In this document: positions 7,919 through 14,473 of the stretch, piece by piece
Numbering within the stretch: the first letter of the stretch is position 1
Layout of the letters: every line of letters starts with the position of its first letter
Source: CAZFPA01 sp964520975
GTDB lineage: Bacteria > Bacillota > Negativicutes > Selenomonadales > Selenomonadaceae
Assembly (NCBI GenBank): GCA_964520975.1
Contig: CAZFPA010000032.1
Span: 1-23,037 of the forward strand
Length of the DNA: 23,037 nucleotides
Reading direction: 5' to 3'
Made by a program: the position numbers and the translations under genes
Notes under the pieces: generated by a model
What the model was told of the DNA's origin: nothing
Seen by the model: only the letters and a program-made list of their open reading frames with translations
Database searches by the model: none

Positions 7919-9319
7919 TCAGCAGGATGGGCGTATTTCGTGGGAGGATGTCACTGATTTCCGTGGGGAGGTTTTTACGGCCTGTTGTGCAAGATAGCTG
8001 CGCAGCAGCCAGAAGGAGAGCAGCAGTACACTGGCGTCGGCGGCCGGGACGGCGAGCCAGATGCCGTTGATGCCCAGCAGGGGCGGCAGGGTGATGAGGA
8101 AGAAGCTGATGCCTACGAGCCCGCGGGCGCAGGAGCCGAGTGCGGACAGGTGGCCCTGCGAGAGTGCCGTGAAGAAGCCCTGCGTGAAGATATTGAAACC
8201 GCAGGCCAGGAAGCTCAGGGCAAAGAGCTGGAGCCCGGAGGCTGCCAGCAGCTCGACCTCGCTGCCCTGGGGGACAAAGATTTCGACCAGCGGTTCAGCA
8301 AAGAGCTGGGCCGCACCGAAGGCGAGCAGGGAAGCAATCGCGATGGCGGTCAGGCTCAGGCGCAGCAGCCGCCGGATCATGGCCGGATTGCGGGCCCCGT
8401 GATGATAGGAGAAAATCGGTGCGATGCCGGAGGTGAAGCCGAGGAAAAAGGCCGTGAGCAGCATTTCGGCATAGAGGATGATGGTAATGGCAGCGATACC
8501 GTTCTCACCGGCATAGCGCAGGGTCAGCAGATTGAACAGGAAGGTCGTGACACCGACAGCGAGCTGGGTTACCATTTCGGCGGAACCGCTTTTCATGGCC
8601 TGCAGGATGACCTTCCATTGGAAGGTGAAGCGCCGCAGGTAGAGCAGTGAGCGCTGGCGGCGGAAATACCAAAAGCCGATGAGTGCCGATACCGTGTAGG
8701 CGATGACCGTGGCCCAGGCGGCGCCGCTCACGCCGAAGCCCAGGTGTGCGAGGAATACATAGTCGAGTCCGATGTTGATGAGACCGCTGAGTATCGCGAG
8801 ATAGAGCCCCAGCATGGGCCGGCCGCTGGTTACGAAGAAATAATCAAAGATGAAATCCACGGTGGTGATGGGGGCGAAAAGCAGCATGGGGAAAAGATAG
8901 CGATGACAGTCAGCCCAGAGATGGCTGGTGGTACCGAGAAAATGCAGGATGGGGTCAATGAAGAGCAGGCCAAGAGCGCCGAGTACCGCGCCGATGAGCC
9001 CGGCGGTGACCACGAGCATGGTGAAGCGCTCCGAGGCCAGGCGGGGCTGCTTTTCCCCCAGCGTTTTGCCGACAACGGCTGAGCCGCCGGCAGCGAACAT
9101 AATGGATACGCCGATGATGAGGTTCACCGCCGGCCAGACGAGGTTTACAGCGGCTAGCGAGTCAGAGCCCGTGAAGCGGGCGACGAATATGCCATCGACC
9201 ACCGTATACAGCGAGAAGATCAGCATGTTGCCGATGGTCGGCGCAGCGAAGCGCAGCAGCGAGAAAAAATGGAAATCCTGCGCCAGGGGATTCCTGGCGG
9301 GGTATGTATTCGTAAGCAT
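7919..9319 (-). CDS. MATE family multidrug efflux transporter
   Basis: A 466-residue polytopic inner-membrane protein with about 12 hydrophobic segments in two MatE repeats, length normal for the family. Members exchange cationic drugs or metabolites for H+ or Na+. Family features include the N-terminal AAPTIGNMLIFSLYTVVDGIFVARF, split here as APTIGNML and YTVVDGIFVAR, and the second-half IAPIFSYHHGARN. It most resembles the MepA/DinF-like branch. The start is ATG at 9317-9319, with AAAGGA seven bases away. It is divergent from a MerR regulator with overlapping promoters. A 19-bp-spacer promoter upstream implies MerR-type activation, so a drug or small-molecule inducible exporter is likely. 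The actual substrate is unknown. Confidence 0.93.
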   Translation of the reverse strand: MLTNTYPARNPLAQDFHFFSLLRFAAPTIGNMLIFSLYTVVDGIFVARFTGSDSLAAVNLVWPAVNLIIGVSIMFAAGGSAVVGKTLGEKQPRLASERFTMLVVTAGLIGAVLGALGLLFIDPILHFLGTTSHLWADCHRYLFPMLLFAPITTVDFIFDYFFVTSGRPMLGLYLAILSGLINIGLDYVFLAHLGFGVSGAAWATVIAYTVSALIGFWYFRRQRSLLYLRRFTFQWKVILQAMKSGSAEMVTQLAVGVTTFLFNLLTLRYAGENGIAAITIILYAEMLLTAFFLGFTSGIAPIFSYHHGARNPAMIRRLLRLSLTAIAIASLLAFGAAQLFAEPLVEIFVPQGSEVELLAASGLQLFALSFLACGFNIFTQGFFTALSQGHLSALGSCARGLVGISFFLITLPPLLGINGIWLAVPAADASVLLLSFWLLRSYLAQQAVKTSPRKSVTSSHEIRPSC

Positions 9320-9362
9320 AAAAGCATCCTTTCTGGAAAGCCGGAAAAGCAGAGCCGTCCGC

Positions 9363-9391
9363 TTCCCAATCGATGAAAACTGGTATATACT
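9363..9391 (+). promoter_or_regulatory. probable merR-type regulator promoter (plus strand)
   Basis: TTCCCA (9363-9368), a 17-base spacer and TATACT (9386-9391) precede the regulator gene. Transcription would start about 9398, inside the MATE promoter, so the two divergent promoters physically overlap. A regulator bound there can both activate MATE and repress itself. Confidence 0.5.
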
Positions 9392-9392
9392 T

Positions 9393-9423
9393 ATCTTAAA
9401 GTATCTAGCAGGTGGATAGTCAA
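9393..9423 (-). promoter_or_regulatory. MerR-type 19-bp-spacer promoter for the MATE gene with dyad operator
   Basis: On the minus strand, TTGACT (9423-9418) and TAAGAT (9398-9393) are separated by exactly 19 bases instead of 17. This is the classic over-long spacer of MerR-activated promoters. A quasi-palindrome, TATC (9402-9405) to GATA (9415-9418), is centred at about 9410, near the middle of the spacer. A second inverted repeat, ATACTT (9387-9392) to AAGTAT (9399-9404), is centred on the -10 box. Confidence 0.75.
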
Positions 9424-9435
9424 GGAGGCGGGAAG

Positions 9436-10275
9436 ATGCTGAAACAGGTTGTTTTTCATACGGGTGAGTTTGCGCGCATGGTCGGAGTCAATAAGAAAAC
9501 CCTTCATTACTATGATGCGCAGGGAATTTTTTGTCCGGATTCGGTCGCGCCGAATGGCTATCGCTGCTATTCTTCCCGACAGCTCTATGCCTTTCAGATG
9601 ATACGCACACTGCGGGAACTGGGGCTGTCGCTGGAAGAGATCCGGGCCTATCTCCAGCAGCGAAGCCCGCAGCGTCTGGCCGCGTTGCTGAAGGGACAGC
9701 AGGAATGGCTGGCCGGCGAGCTGCGCCGCTATCGCCGCATGCAGCGGCTGGTGAAAAACAATATCGCGTTGCTGGAGCGGGCCATGACGGTCGAATGCGG
9801 CTGTGTGGTGCTGGAGGACTGGCCGGAGGCGCGGCTGGCGGTATCGGAAAATGTGCGCAGCCTGCCTCTTGCGGAACACGATCCCTTCATTCAGCGCTAT
9901 ATCAATGATTGCCGTGAAAAGGAGCTCGATGACGGCTATCCGCCTGGTGCGATGGTTGCGTGCGAAGATTTTGCGGCCGGGCACGAGCTCGATATCAGTT
10001 ATTATTTCACGCGTACGGATCAGCCGGCCAGGGCCATTCCCGCCAAGTACCAGGGCTGCCGCCCGGCCGGTCGTTATGCGGTCCTCTACCAGCGCGGCGA
10101 TTATATGGATACGCGGGCGTCCTATGCGGCGCTTCGCCGCTTTTTGGCGGAGCAGCACCTGCGGCCGGGTGAGTATTCCTATGAGGAGTACATCATTGAG
10201 GACATGTGCAGCGACCACCCGGAGGACTACATCACGCGGATCGCGGTGCCGGTGAAGCCGGCAGGTTTACGCTGA
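9436..10275 (+). CDS. MerR family transcriptional regulator, drug-responsive type
   Basis: A 279-residue regulator. The N-terminal winged helix-turn-helix (about 8-75) shows GEFARMVGVNKKTLHYYD, then PNGYRCYSSRQL and LRELGLSLEEI, all typical MerR. A coiled linker helix covers about 85-120. The remaining C-terminal 150 residues resemble the GyrI-like ligand-binding fold of BmrR/BltR-type multidrug sensors, rather than a metal-binding loop; no Cys cluster is seen beyond ECGCVV near residue 119. The start is ATG 9436 with AAGGAGG (9422-9428) and a seven-base spacer. GTG 9412 upstream lacks such a site. The divergent MATE gene is the obvious target. Ligand identity is unknown. Confidence 0.9.
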   Translation: MLKQVVFHTGEFARMVGVNKKTLHYYDAQGIFCPDSVAPNGYRCYSSRQLYAFQMIRTLRELGLSLEEIRAYLQQRSPQRLAALLKGQQEWLAGELRRYRRMQRLVKNNIALLERAMTVECGCVVLEDWPEARLAVSENVRSLPLAEHDPFIQRYINDCREKELDDGYPPGAMVACEDFAAGHELDISYYFTRTDQPARAIPAKYQGCRPAGRYAVLYQRGDYMDTRASYAALRRFLAEQHLRPGEYSYEEYIIEDMCSDHPEDYITRIAVPVKPAGLR

Positions 10276-10318
10276 TACCCAAAAGCTGGAAATTATGGCA
10301 GTAAATTTGTAAATCTCG

Positions 10319-10348
10319 TTGACATCGCTCCGACAGAAATGCTATGAT
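10319..10348 (+). promoter_or_regulatory. sigma-A promoter upstream of purB
   Basis: A perfect TTGACA (10319-10324), an 18-base spacer and TATGAT (10343-10348) are present. Predicted transcription start is about 10355, leaving a 134-base leader before purB that contains a terminator-like hairpin. Confidence 0.8.
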
Positions 10349-10381
10349 GTACAAGGGAAATAAGGGATATATTTGCTCCAA

Positions 10382-10425
10382 ACTCAAAATGAGGCATAGC
10401 ATTATGCCAATTTGAGTCCTTTTTT
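10382..10425 (+). terminator. terminator-like hairpin in the purB leader (possible attenuator)
   Basis: An upper stem GGCATA (10393-10398) with TATGCC (10403-10408) stacks on a lower stem ACTCAAA with TTTGAGT (10382-10388 and 10411-10417). After CC there is a run of six Ts at 10420-10425. It lies downstream of the only good promoter of the region and upstream of purB, so it is either a transcription attenuator or the end of a roughly 70-nt RNA. Alternatively it may simply terminate read-through from the merR-type gene. No known purine aptamer motif was recognised. Confidence 0.65.
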
Positions 10426-10488
10426 GTTGTCTTTACGAAGTCATGCGGCAGAAAAGTGCCGGTGAACTATAAGGGGGAAATTTCATCT

Positions 10489-11781
10489 ATGATCGAACGC
10501 TATACCAATCCCGAAATGGGCAATATCTGGACGCTCCAGCACGAGTTTGAGACCATGCTGCAGGTAGAAATCGCGGCTTGCGAGGCTATGGCTGAGCTCG
10601 GCGAGATTCCGAAGGAAGCGGCTGTCAACATCCGTGAAAAAGCGAAATTTGACCTTCCGCGAGTAAAGGAAATCGAGAAAGTCACCAACCACGACATCAT
10701 CGCATTCCTTACGAATGTAGCTGAATACGTGGGCGAGGATTCCAAATACATCCATAAGGGACTGACCTCCAGCGATGTGAAGGATACAGCGCTTGGTGTC
10801 ATGATGAAAAAATCCGCAGAGCTCATCCTGGATGACCTGCATAAATTCCGTGATGTGCTGCAGCGCCGCGCGGCAGAGTTCAAGCACACGGTCTGCATTG
10901 GCCGTACGCATGGCATCCATGCGGAGCCGATGACCTTCGGCCTCAAGCTCGCGCTTTGGATGGCGGAGACAGATCGCAACATCGAGCGTGTCGAGCATGC
11001 GAAGAAGATTGTTTCGGTCGGCAAGCTCTCCGGTGCGGTGGGAACCTATTCCAACATTGATCCCCGCATCGAGCAGATTGTCTGCAAGAAGCTGGGCATC
11101 GAGCCGTCACCGCTCGCTACGCAGGTCATCCAACGTGACCGCCATGCAGAGTACATGACGACCCTGGCGATTGTAGCGAGCTCCTTTGAGAAGTTCGCCA
11201 CGGAAATCCGCAACCTGCAGCGTACGGATATCCGCGAGGCTGAGGAATATTTCAGCCCGGGACAGAAGGGTTCCTCGGCAATGCCGCATAAGCGCAACCC
11301 GATCACCTGCGAGCGCGTGGCCGGTATGGCCCGTCTCGTCCGCGGCAATGCTGTTGCCGCGATGGAGGACATCACCCTCTGGCATGAGCGCGATATTTCC
11401 CATTCCTCCGTGGAACGCGTCATCCTGCCGGACAGCACGATCAACGTGGACTACTGCATCAAGAAGTTCACGAACATCATCGACAAGCTACTTGTCTATC
11501 CGGATGCCATGATGGCGAACCTCAACAAGACGGGCGGTCTCATCTACAGCCAGCGCCTCATGCTGGCCGTAGTCAACAAGGGTGTGCTGCGTGAGGACGC
11601 CTACAAATGGGTACAACGCAACGCGATGAAGCGCTGGATGCAGGGCGAGGACTTCCGTACGAATATCGAGAAGGACCCGGATATCATCAAGTACCTCTCG
11701 AAAGCGGAGATCGAAGAATGCTTCGACTACAAATATTTCCTGCGTCACGTCGATATGATCATGGCGCGCTTTGGACTTTAA
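10489..11781 (+). CDS. purB: adenylosuccinate lyase
   Basis: A 430-residue fumarase/aspartase-superfamily enzyme. It acts twice in purine synthesis: SAICAR to AICAR, and adenylosuccinate to AMP plus fumarate. Motifs include TSSDVKDTALG, the IGRTHGIHAEP segment with the catalytic histidine, and the superfamily signature GSSAMPHKRNP around Ser262-Ser263. The start is ATG 10489, giving the characteristic MIERYTNPEMG N-terminus. AAGGGGG lies 11 bases upstream. An in-frame GTG at 10456 has no support. It precedes purA by 70 bases, with only a U-tail-less hairpin between, so the two are probably co-transcribed and together make AMP from IMP. Confidence 0.97.
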   Translation: MIERYTNPEMGNIWTLQHEFETMLQVEIAACEAMAELGEIPKEAAVNIREKAKFDLPRVKEIEKVTNHDIIAFLTNVAEYVGEDSKYIHKGLTSSDVKDTALGVMMKKSAELILDDLHKFRDVLQRRAAEFKHTVCIGRTHGIHAEPMTFGLKLALWMAETDRNIERVEHAKKIVSVGKLSGAVGTYSNIDPRIEQIVCKKLGIEPSPLATQVIQRDRHAEYMTTLAIVASSFEKFATEIRNLQRTDIREAEEYFSPGQKGSSAMPHKRNPITCERVAGMARLVRGNAVAAMEDITLWHERDISHSSVERVILPDSTINVDYCIKKFTNIIDKLLVYPDAMMANLNKTGGLIYSQRLMLAVVNKGVLREDAYKWVQRNAMKRWMQGEDFRTNIEKDPDIIKYLSKAEIEECFDYKYFLRHVDMIMARFGL

Positions 11782-11790
11782 GATAAAATG

Positions 11791-11810
11791 GGGGCTGCGC
11801 AAACAGCCCC
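11791..11810 (+). other. intergenic hairpin between purB and purA
   Basis: GGGGCTG (11791-11797) pairs with CAGCCCC (11804-11810) around CGCAAA. There is no uridine run after it (TTCGG follows). It is more likely a processing or mRNA-stabilising element, or a weak pause site, than an efficient terminator. Confidence 0.55.
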
Positions 11811-11851
11811 TTCGGTATGTGATTAATGTAAATTGAGAGGAGAAATCTCTT

Positions 11852-13138
11852 ATGGCAACAGTTGTTGTAACAGGAACTCAGTGGGGCGATGAAGGCAAGG
11901 GCAAGATCGTCGATTATTTGGCACAGCGTGCGGAAACCGTCGTGCGCTATCAGGGCGGCAGCAATGCCGGCCATACCGTAGCCGTCCGCGGCGAGGAATA
12001 CAAGCTTCGTCTGCTGCCGTCCGGTATCCTCTACAAGGGAACGCACTGCGTAATCGCCAATGGTGTCGTAGTCGATCCTGAGGTCATGCTCGAGGAAATG
12101 GACGCGATGGCAAAGCGCGGCATCGATGTAAGCGGCATCCGCCTTTCCAACCGGGCGCACGTGGTACTGCCGTACCATCGCCTGATGGATGGCCTGGGCG
12201 ACGAGGCCCGTGGCAAGGATAAAATCGGCACCACGAAGCGTGGTATTGGCCCCTGCTACATGGACAAGATGAACCGCATCGGTATCCGCGTCTGTGACCT
12301 CATGGACAAGGAAGAATTCGCGAAGCGTTTGAAAGAAAACCTCGCAATCAAGAATACCGAGCTGGAAAAGCTCTACAACCATGATCCGCTCAACTACGAG
12401 GAAGTGCTCAAGGAATATGAAGGCTATGCGGAGCGTATCCGTCCGTATGTCTGCGACACGATTGCGCTGCTGAATGATGAGATTGCAGAAGGCCGCAAGA
12501 TCCTCTTCGAGGGTGCGCAGGCTACGATGCTCGATATCGACTATGGTACCTATCCGTATGTAACGGCTTCCCATCCGGTATCGGGTGGTATCGGCGTTGG
12601 CGCCGGCGTGGCTCCGAACAAGCTCGACAAGGTCGTCGGCGTAGTAAAGGCCTATTGCACGCGCGTTGGCGAGGGCCCGTTCCCGACGGAGCAGCTCAAC
12701 GAAATCGGCGATAAGATCCGCGAATGCGGGCATGAATTCGGTACGGTTACCGGCCGTCCGCGTCGCTGCGGCTGGCTGGATGCCTGCGTTGTACGCTATG
12801 CTGGTCTGTTGAGCGGCCTGGATTACATGGCAATCACGCGTCTTGATATTCTCGACAGCTTTGATGAGATCAAGATGTGCGTAGGTTACAAGTACAAGGG
12901 CGAGATCCTCAATGAGATCCCGGCCAGCCTCAAGGTACTGGCTGATGTAGAGCCGGTCTATGAGACTTTCCCGGGCTGGAAACAGGATATCAGCGGCATC
13001 CGCAGCTATGATGAGCTGCCGGAGAACGCGAAGAAATATCTCGAGCGCATGGCTGAGGTCACGGGCGTTGCCGTTGGCATCGTATCCGTTGGCCCGAACC
13101 GCGATGAGACGATCATCGTTGCGAAGGACCTGTTCTAA
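11852..13138 (+). CDS. purA: adenylosuccinate synthetase
   Basis: A 428-residue enzyme making adenylosuccinate from IMP, aspartate and GTP, the first step of AMP synthesis. The GTP loop GDEGKGK starts at residue 12, including catalytic Asp13. GGSNAGHTV carries His41 and aligns without offset to the usual E. coli numbering. KRGIGP, the DIDYGTYP segment and TGRPRRCGW are also present. The length is standard. The start is ATG 11852 with GAGAGGAG (11835-11842) upstream. It follows purB, whose product acts on PurA's product, so gene order makes functional sense. A terminator follows the stop. Confidence 0.98.
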   Translation: MATVVVTGTQWGDEGKGKIVDYLAQRAETVVRYQGGSNAGHTVAVRGEEYKLRLLPSGILYKGTHCVIANGVVVDPEVMLEEMDAMAKRGIDVSGIRLSNRAHVVLPYHRLMDGLGDEARGKDKIGTTKRGIGPCYMDKMNRIGIRVCDLMDKEEFAKRLKENLAIKNTELEKLYNHDPLNYEEVLKEYEGYAERIRPYVCDTIALLNDEIAEGRKILFEGAQATMLDIDYGTYPYVTASHPVSGGIGVGAGVAPNKLDKVVGVVKAYCTRVGEGPFPTEQLNEIGDKIRECGHEFGTVTGRPRRCGWLDACVVRYAGLLSGLDYMAITRLDILDSFDEIKMCVGYKYKGEILNEIPASLKVLADVEPVYETFPGWKQDISGIRSYDELPENAKKYLERMAEVTGVAVGIVSVGPNRDETIIVAKDLF

Positions 13139-13153
13139 ATATAAATATAGAGA

Positions 13154-13181
13154 GGCGTGCCGCTTGCGGTGCGCCTTTTTT
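13154..13181 (+). terminator. Rho-independent terminator of purB-purA
   Basis: GGCGTGCC (13154-13161) pairs with GGTGCGCC (13168-13175), using two wobbles, and six Ts follow at 13176-13181. It ends five bases before the ribosome-binding site of the next gene. That gene therefore either depends on read-through or has a promoter inside purA. Confidence 0.78.
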
Positions 13182-13198
13182 CGACGAGGAGGAATATC

Positions 13199-14239
13199 AT
13201 GATTCGATTCAACTGCGATTACCTGGAGGGGGCTCATCCGCGGATACTGGAGCGCCTGGCGGCTACGAATATGGAGCAGACCGTGGGCTATGGCTGTGAT
13301 GACCATTCCGAACGGGCACGTGAGCTCATCAAAAAGGTCTGTGCGTGTCCGACCGCGGCCGTGCATTTCCTCGTGGGCGGCACCCAGGCGAATTTTACGG
13401 TGATATCGGCCGCACTGCGTCCGTATCAGGGCGTCATCGCGGCCGATACCGGTCATATTGCGTGCCATGAAACGGGCGCGGTTGAGGCCTGCGGGTACAA
13501 GGTGCTCACCGTTCCTGGCGACGACGGGCGGGTCACGGCAGAGGCTGTAGATGCCTATGTGCGTGAGCATTGGGCCAATGAATCCCATGAGCATGTGGTG
13601 CAGCCAAAGATGGTCTATATCTCGATGACGACGGAGATCGGTACGATTTATACGAAAAAAGATCTGGCTGCCCTCTATGCGGTTTGCCGGCAGCACGGGC
13701 TGTATCTCTTCCTCGATGGTGCGCGCCTGGGCTATGGGCTCGCGACGCCGGGCAGCGATCTCGATCTGCCGTTCATTGCCGCGCATACGGATGTGTTCTA
13801 TATCGGCGGAACCAAGGTCGGTGCGCTCTTCGGCGAGGCTGTGGTGCTCGTGAATCCTGCCTTGCAGCCGGATTTCCGCTATCTCATCAAGCAGAAGGGC
13901 GGCATGCTGGCCAAGGGCCGTTTGCTGGGTATCCAGTTTGAGACGCTGTTTGAGGATGGCCTGTATTTTGAGATTTCCCGCCATGCGCTGGAAATGGCCG
14001 GCCGCCTGCGCCAGGGGCTGGAAGCCCTGCGCATTCCCTTTGCGAGCAGTTCCGTGTCCAACCAGCAGTTCGTACGGCTGGACAATGCTTTTTGCCGGGA
14101 ACTCCGCAAGACCATGGATTTCGATGTGATCCAGCCCGGTGAAACAGAATCCATCGTGCGCTTCTGCACCTCCTGGGCAACGCTGCCAGAAAATATCGAC
14201 GCCCTGCTGGCCGAGATCCAGCGGCTGAAAAATAAATAA
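13199..14239 (+). CDS. threonine aldolase-like PLP enzyme (beta-eliminating lyase family)
   Basis: A 346-residue fold-type-I PLP enzyme of the low-specificity L-threonine aldolase/beta-eliminating lyase family, expected to cleave threonine or related beta-hydroxy amino acids to glycine and an aldehyde. Visible motifs are YGCDDHSE near residue 24, VHFLVGGTQANF, the PLP-aspartate region LFLDGARLGYGL, and YIGGTKVGALFGE with the Schiff-base Lys206. Length is normal. The start is ATG 13199 with GAGGAGG (13186-13192) and a six-base spacer. An in-frame ATG 14 codons earlier falls inside the terminator hairpin. It may depend on purA read-through. Exact substrate cannot be fixed from sequence, so no gene symbol is given; ltaE would be the usual name. 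Confidence 0.88.
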   Translation: MIRFNCDYLEGAHPRILERLAATNMEQTVGYGCDDHSERARELIKKVCACPTAAVHFLVGGTQANFTVISAALRPYQGVIAADTGHIACHETGAVEACGYKVLTVPGDDGRVTAEAVDAYVREHWANESHEHVVQPKMVYISMTTEIGTIYTKKDLAALYAVCRQHGLYLFLDGARLGYGLATPGSDLDLPFIAAHTDVFYIGGTKVGALFGEAVVLVNPALQPDFRYLIKQKGGMLAKGRLLGIQFETLFEDGLYFEISRHALEMAGRLRQGLEALRIPFASSSVSNQQFVRLDNAFCRELRKTMDFDVIQPGETESIVRFCTSWATLPENIDALLAEIQRLKNK

Positions 14240-14246
14240 TCTTGTG

Positions 14247-14309
14247 AAAAAATGGAGCTGTCGTGCCTGGTATCATGCTTTTCAGATACATGGTGTGCGA
14301 CAGCTCCAT
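14247..14309. other. long hairpin downstream of the aldolase gene; U-tail only on minus strand
   Basis: ATGGAGCTGTCG (14252-14263) pairs perfectly with CGACAGCTCCAT (14298-14309). An inner GTATC/GATAC stem (14270-14274 with 14285-14289) makes a hairpin of nearly 60 nt. Six As at 14247-14252 precede it, whereas GTTATTT follows it. On the plus strand it may be a weak terminator for the aldolase gene. On the minus strand it is a good terminator with TTTTTT. Confidence 0.7.
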
Positions 14310-14350
14310 GTTATTTCTATCGAGGACTTCTGTACGTATTTTCATACAGG

Positions 14351-14366
14351 TGTATACATGTATACA
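14351..14366. promoter_or_regulatory. perfect 16-bp palindrome next to a TATAAT box, gdhA upstream region
   Basis: TGTATACATGTATACA is its own reverse complement. It ends one base before TATAAT (14368-14373), filling the spacer of a possible upstream gdhA promoter whose -35 (TACAGG, 14345-14350) is poor. It is a strong candidate operator for an unidentified dimeric regulator. A third GTATAC lies at 14409-14414 in the downstream promoter. Confidence 0.65.
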
Positions 14367-14385
14367 GTATAATTACATTAGAATA

Positions 14386-14415
14386 TTGTACTTACAGGGT
14401 GCAATATAGTATACT
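14386..14415 (+). promoter_or_regulatory. probable gdhA promoter
   Basis: TTGTAC (14386-14391), an 18-base spacer and TATACT (14410-14415) are present. The start site would be about 14422, giving a leader of about 50 bases. The -10 overlaps a GTATAC unit shared with the upstream palindrome. Confidence 0.6.
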
Positions 14416-14473
14416 TTATACGTAAATCCTTTAAAAATCAGTTATTTTTGTAAAGAAAAAAGGAGCGATGAAA

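Noticed and set aside
10344..10416. Possible leader peptide in the purB leader (overlapping ATGATG)
   Set aside because: The start codons lie inside the -10 box, upstream of the predicted transcript start. There is no ribosome-binding site and no run of regulatory codons.
11759..13984. 741-codon open frame on the minus strand opposite purA and the aldolase gene
   Set aside because: It is a mirror frame created by strong codon bias of two well-recognised plus-strand genes. Its translation resembles no family, it has no ribosome-binding site, and it crosses a terminator and two gene boundaries.
14351..14366. GlnR/TnrA-type nitrogen regulator box upstream of gdhA
   Set aside because: The half-site spacing and bases of TGTATACATGTATACA do not fit TGTNA-N7-TNACA, so it is kept only as an unidentified operator.
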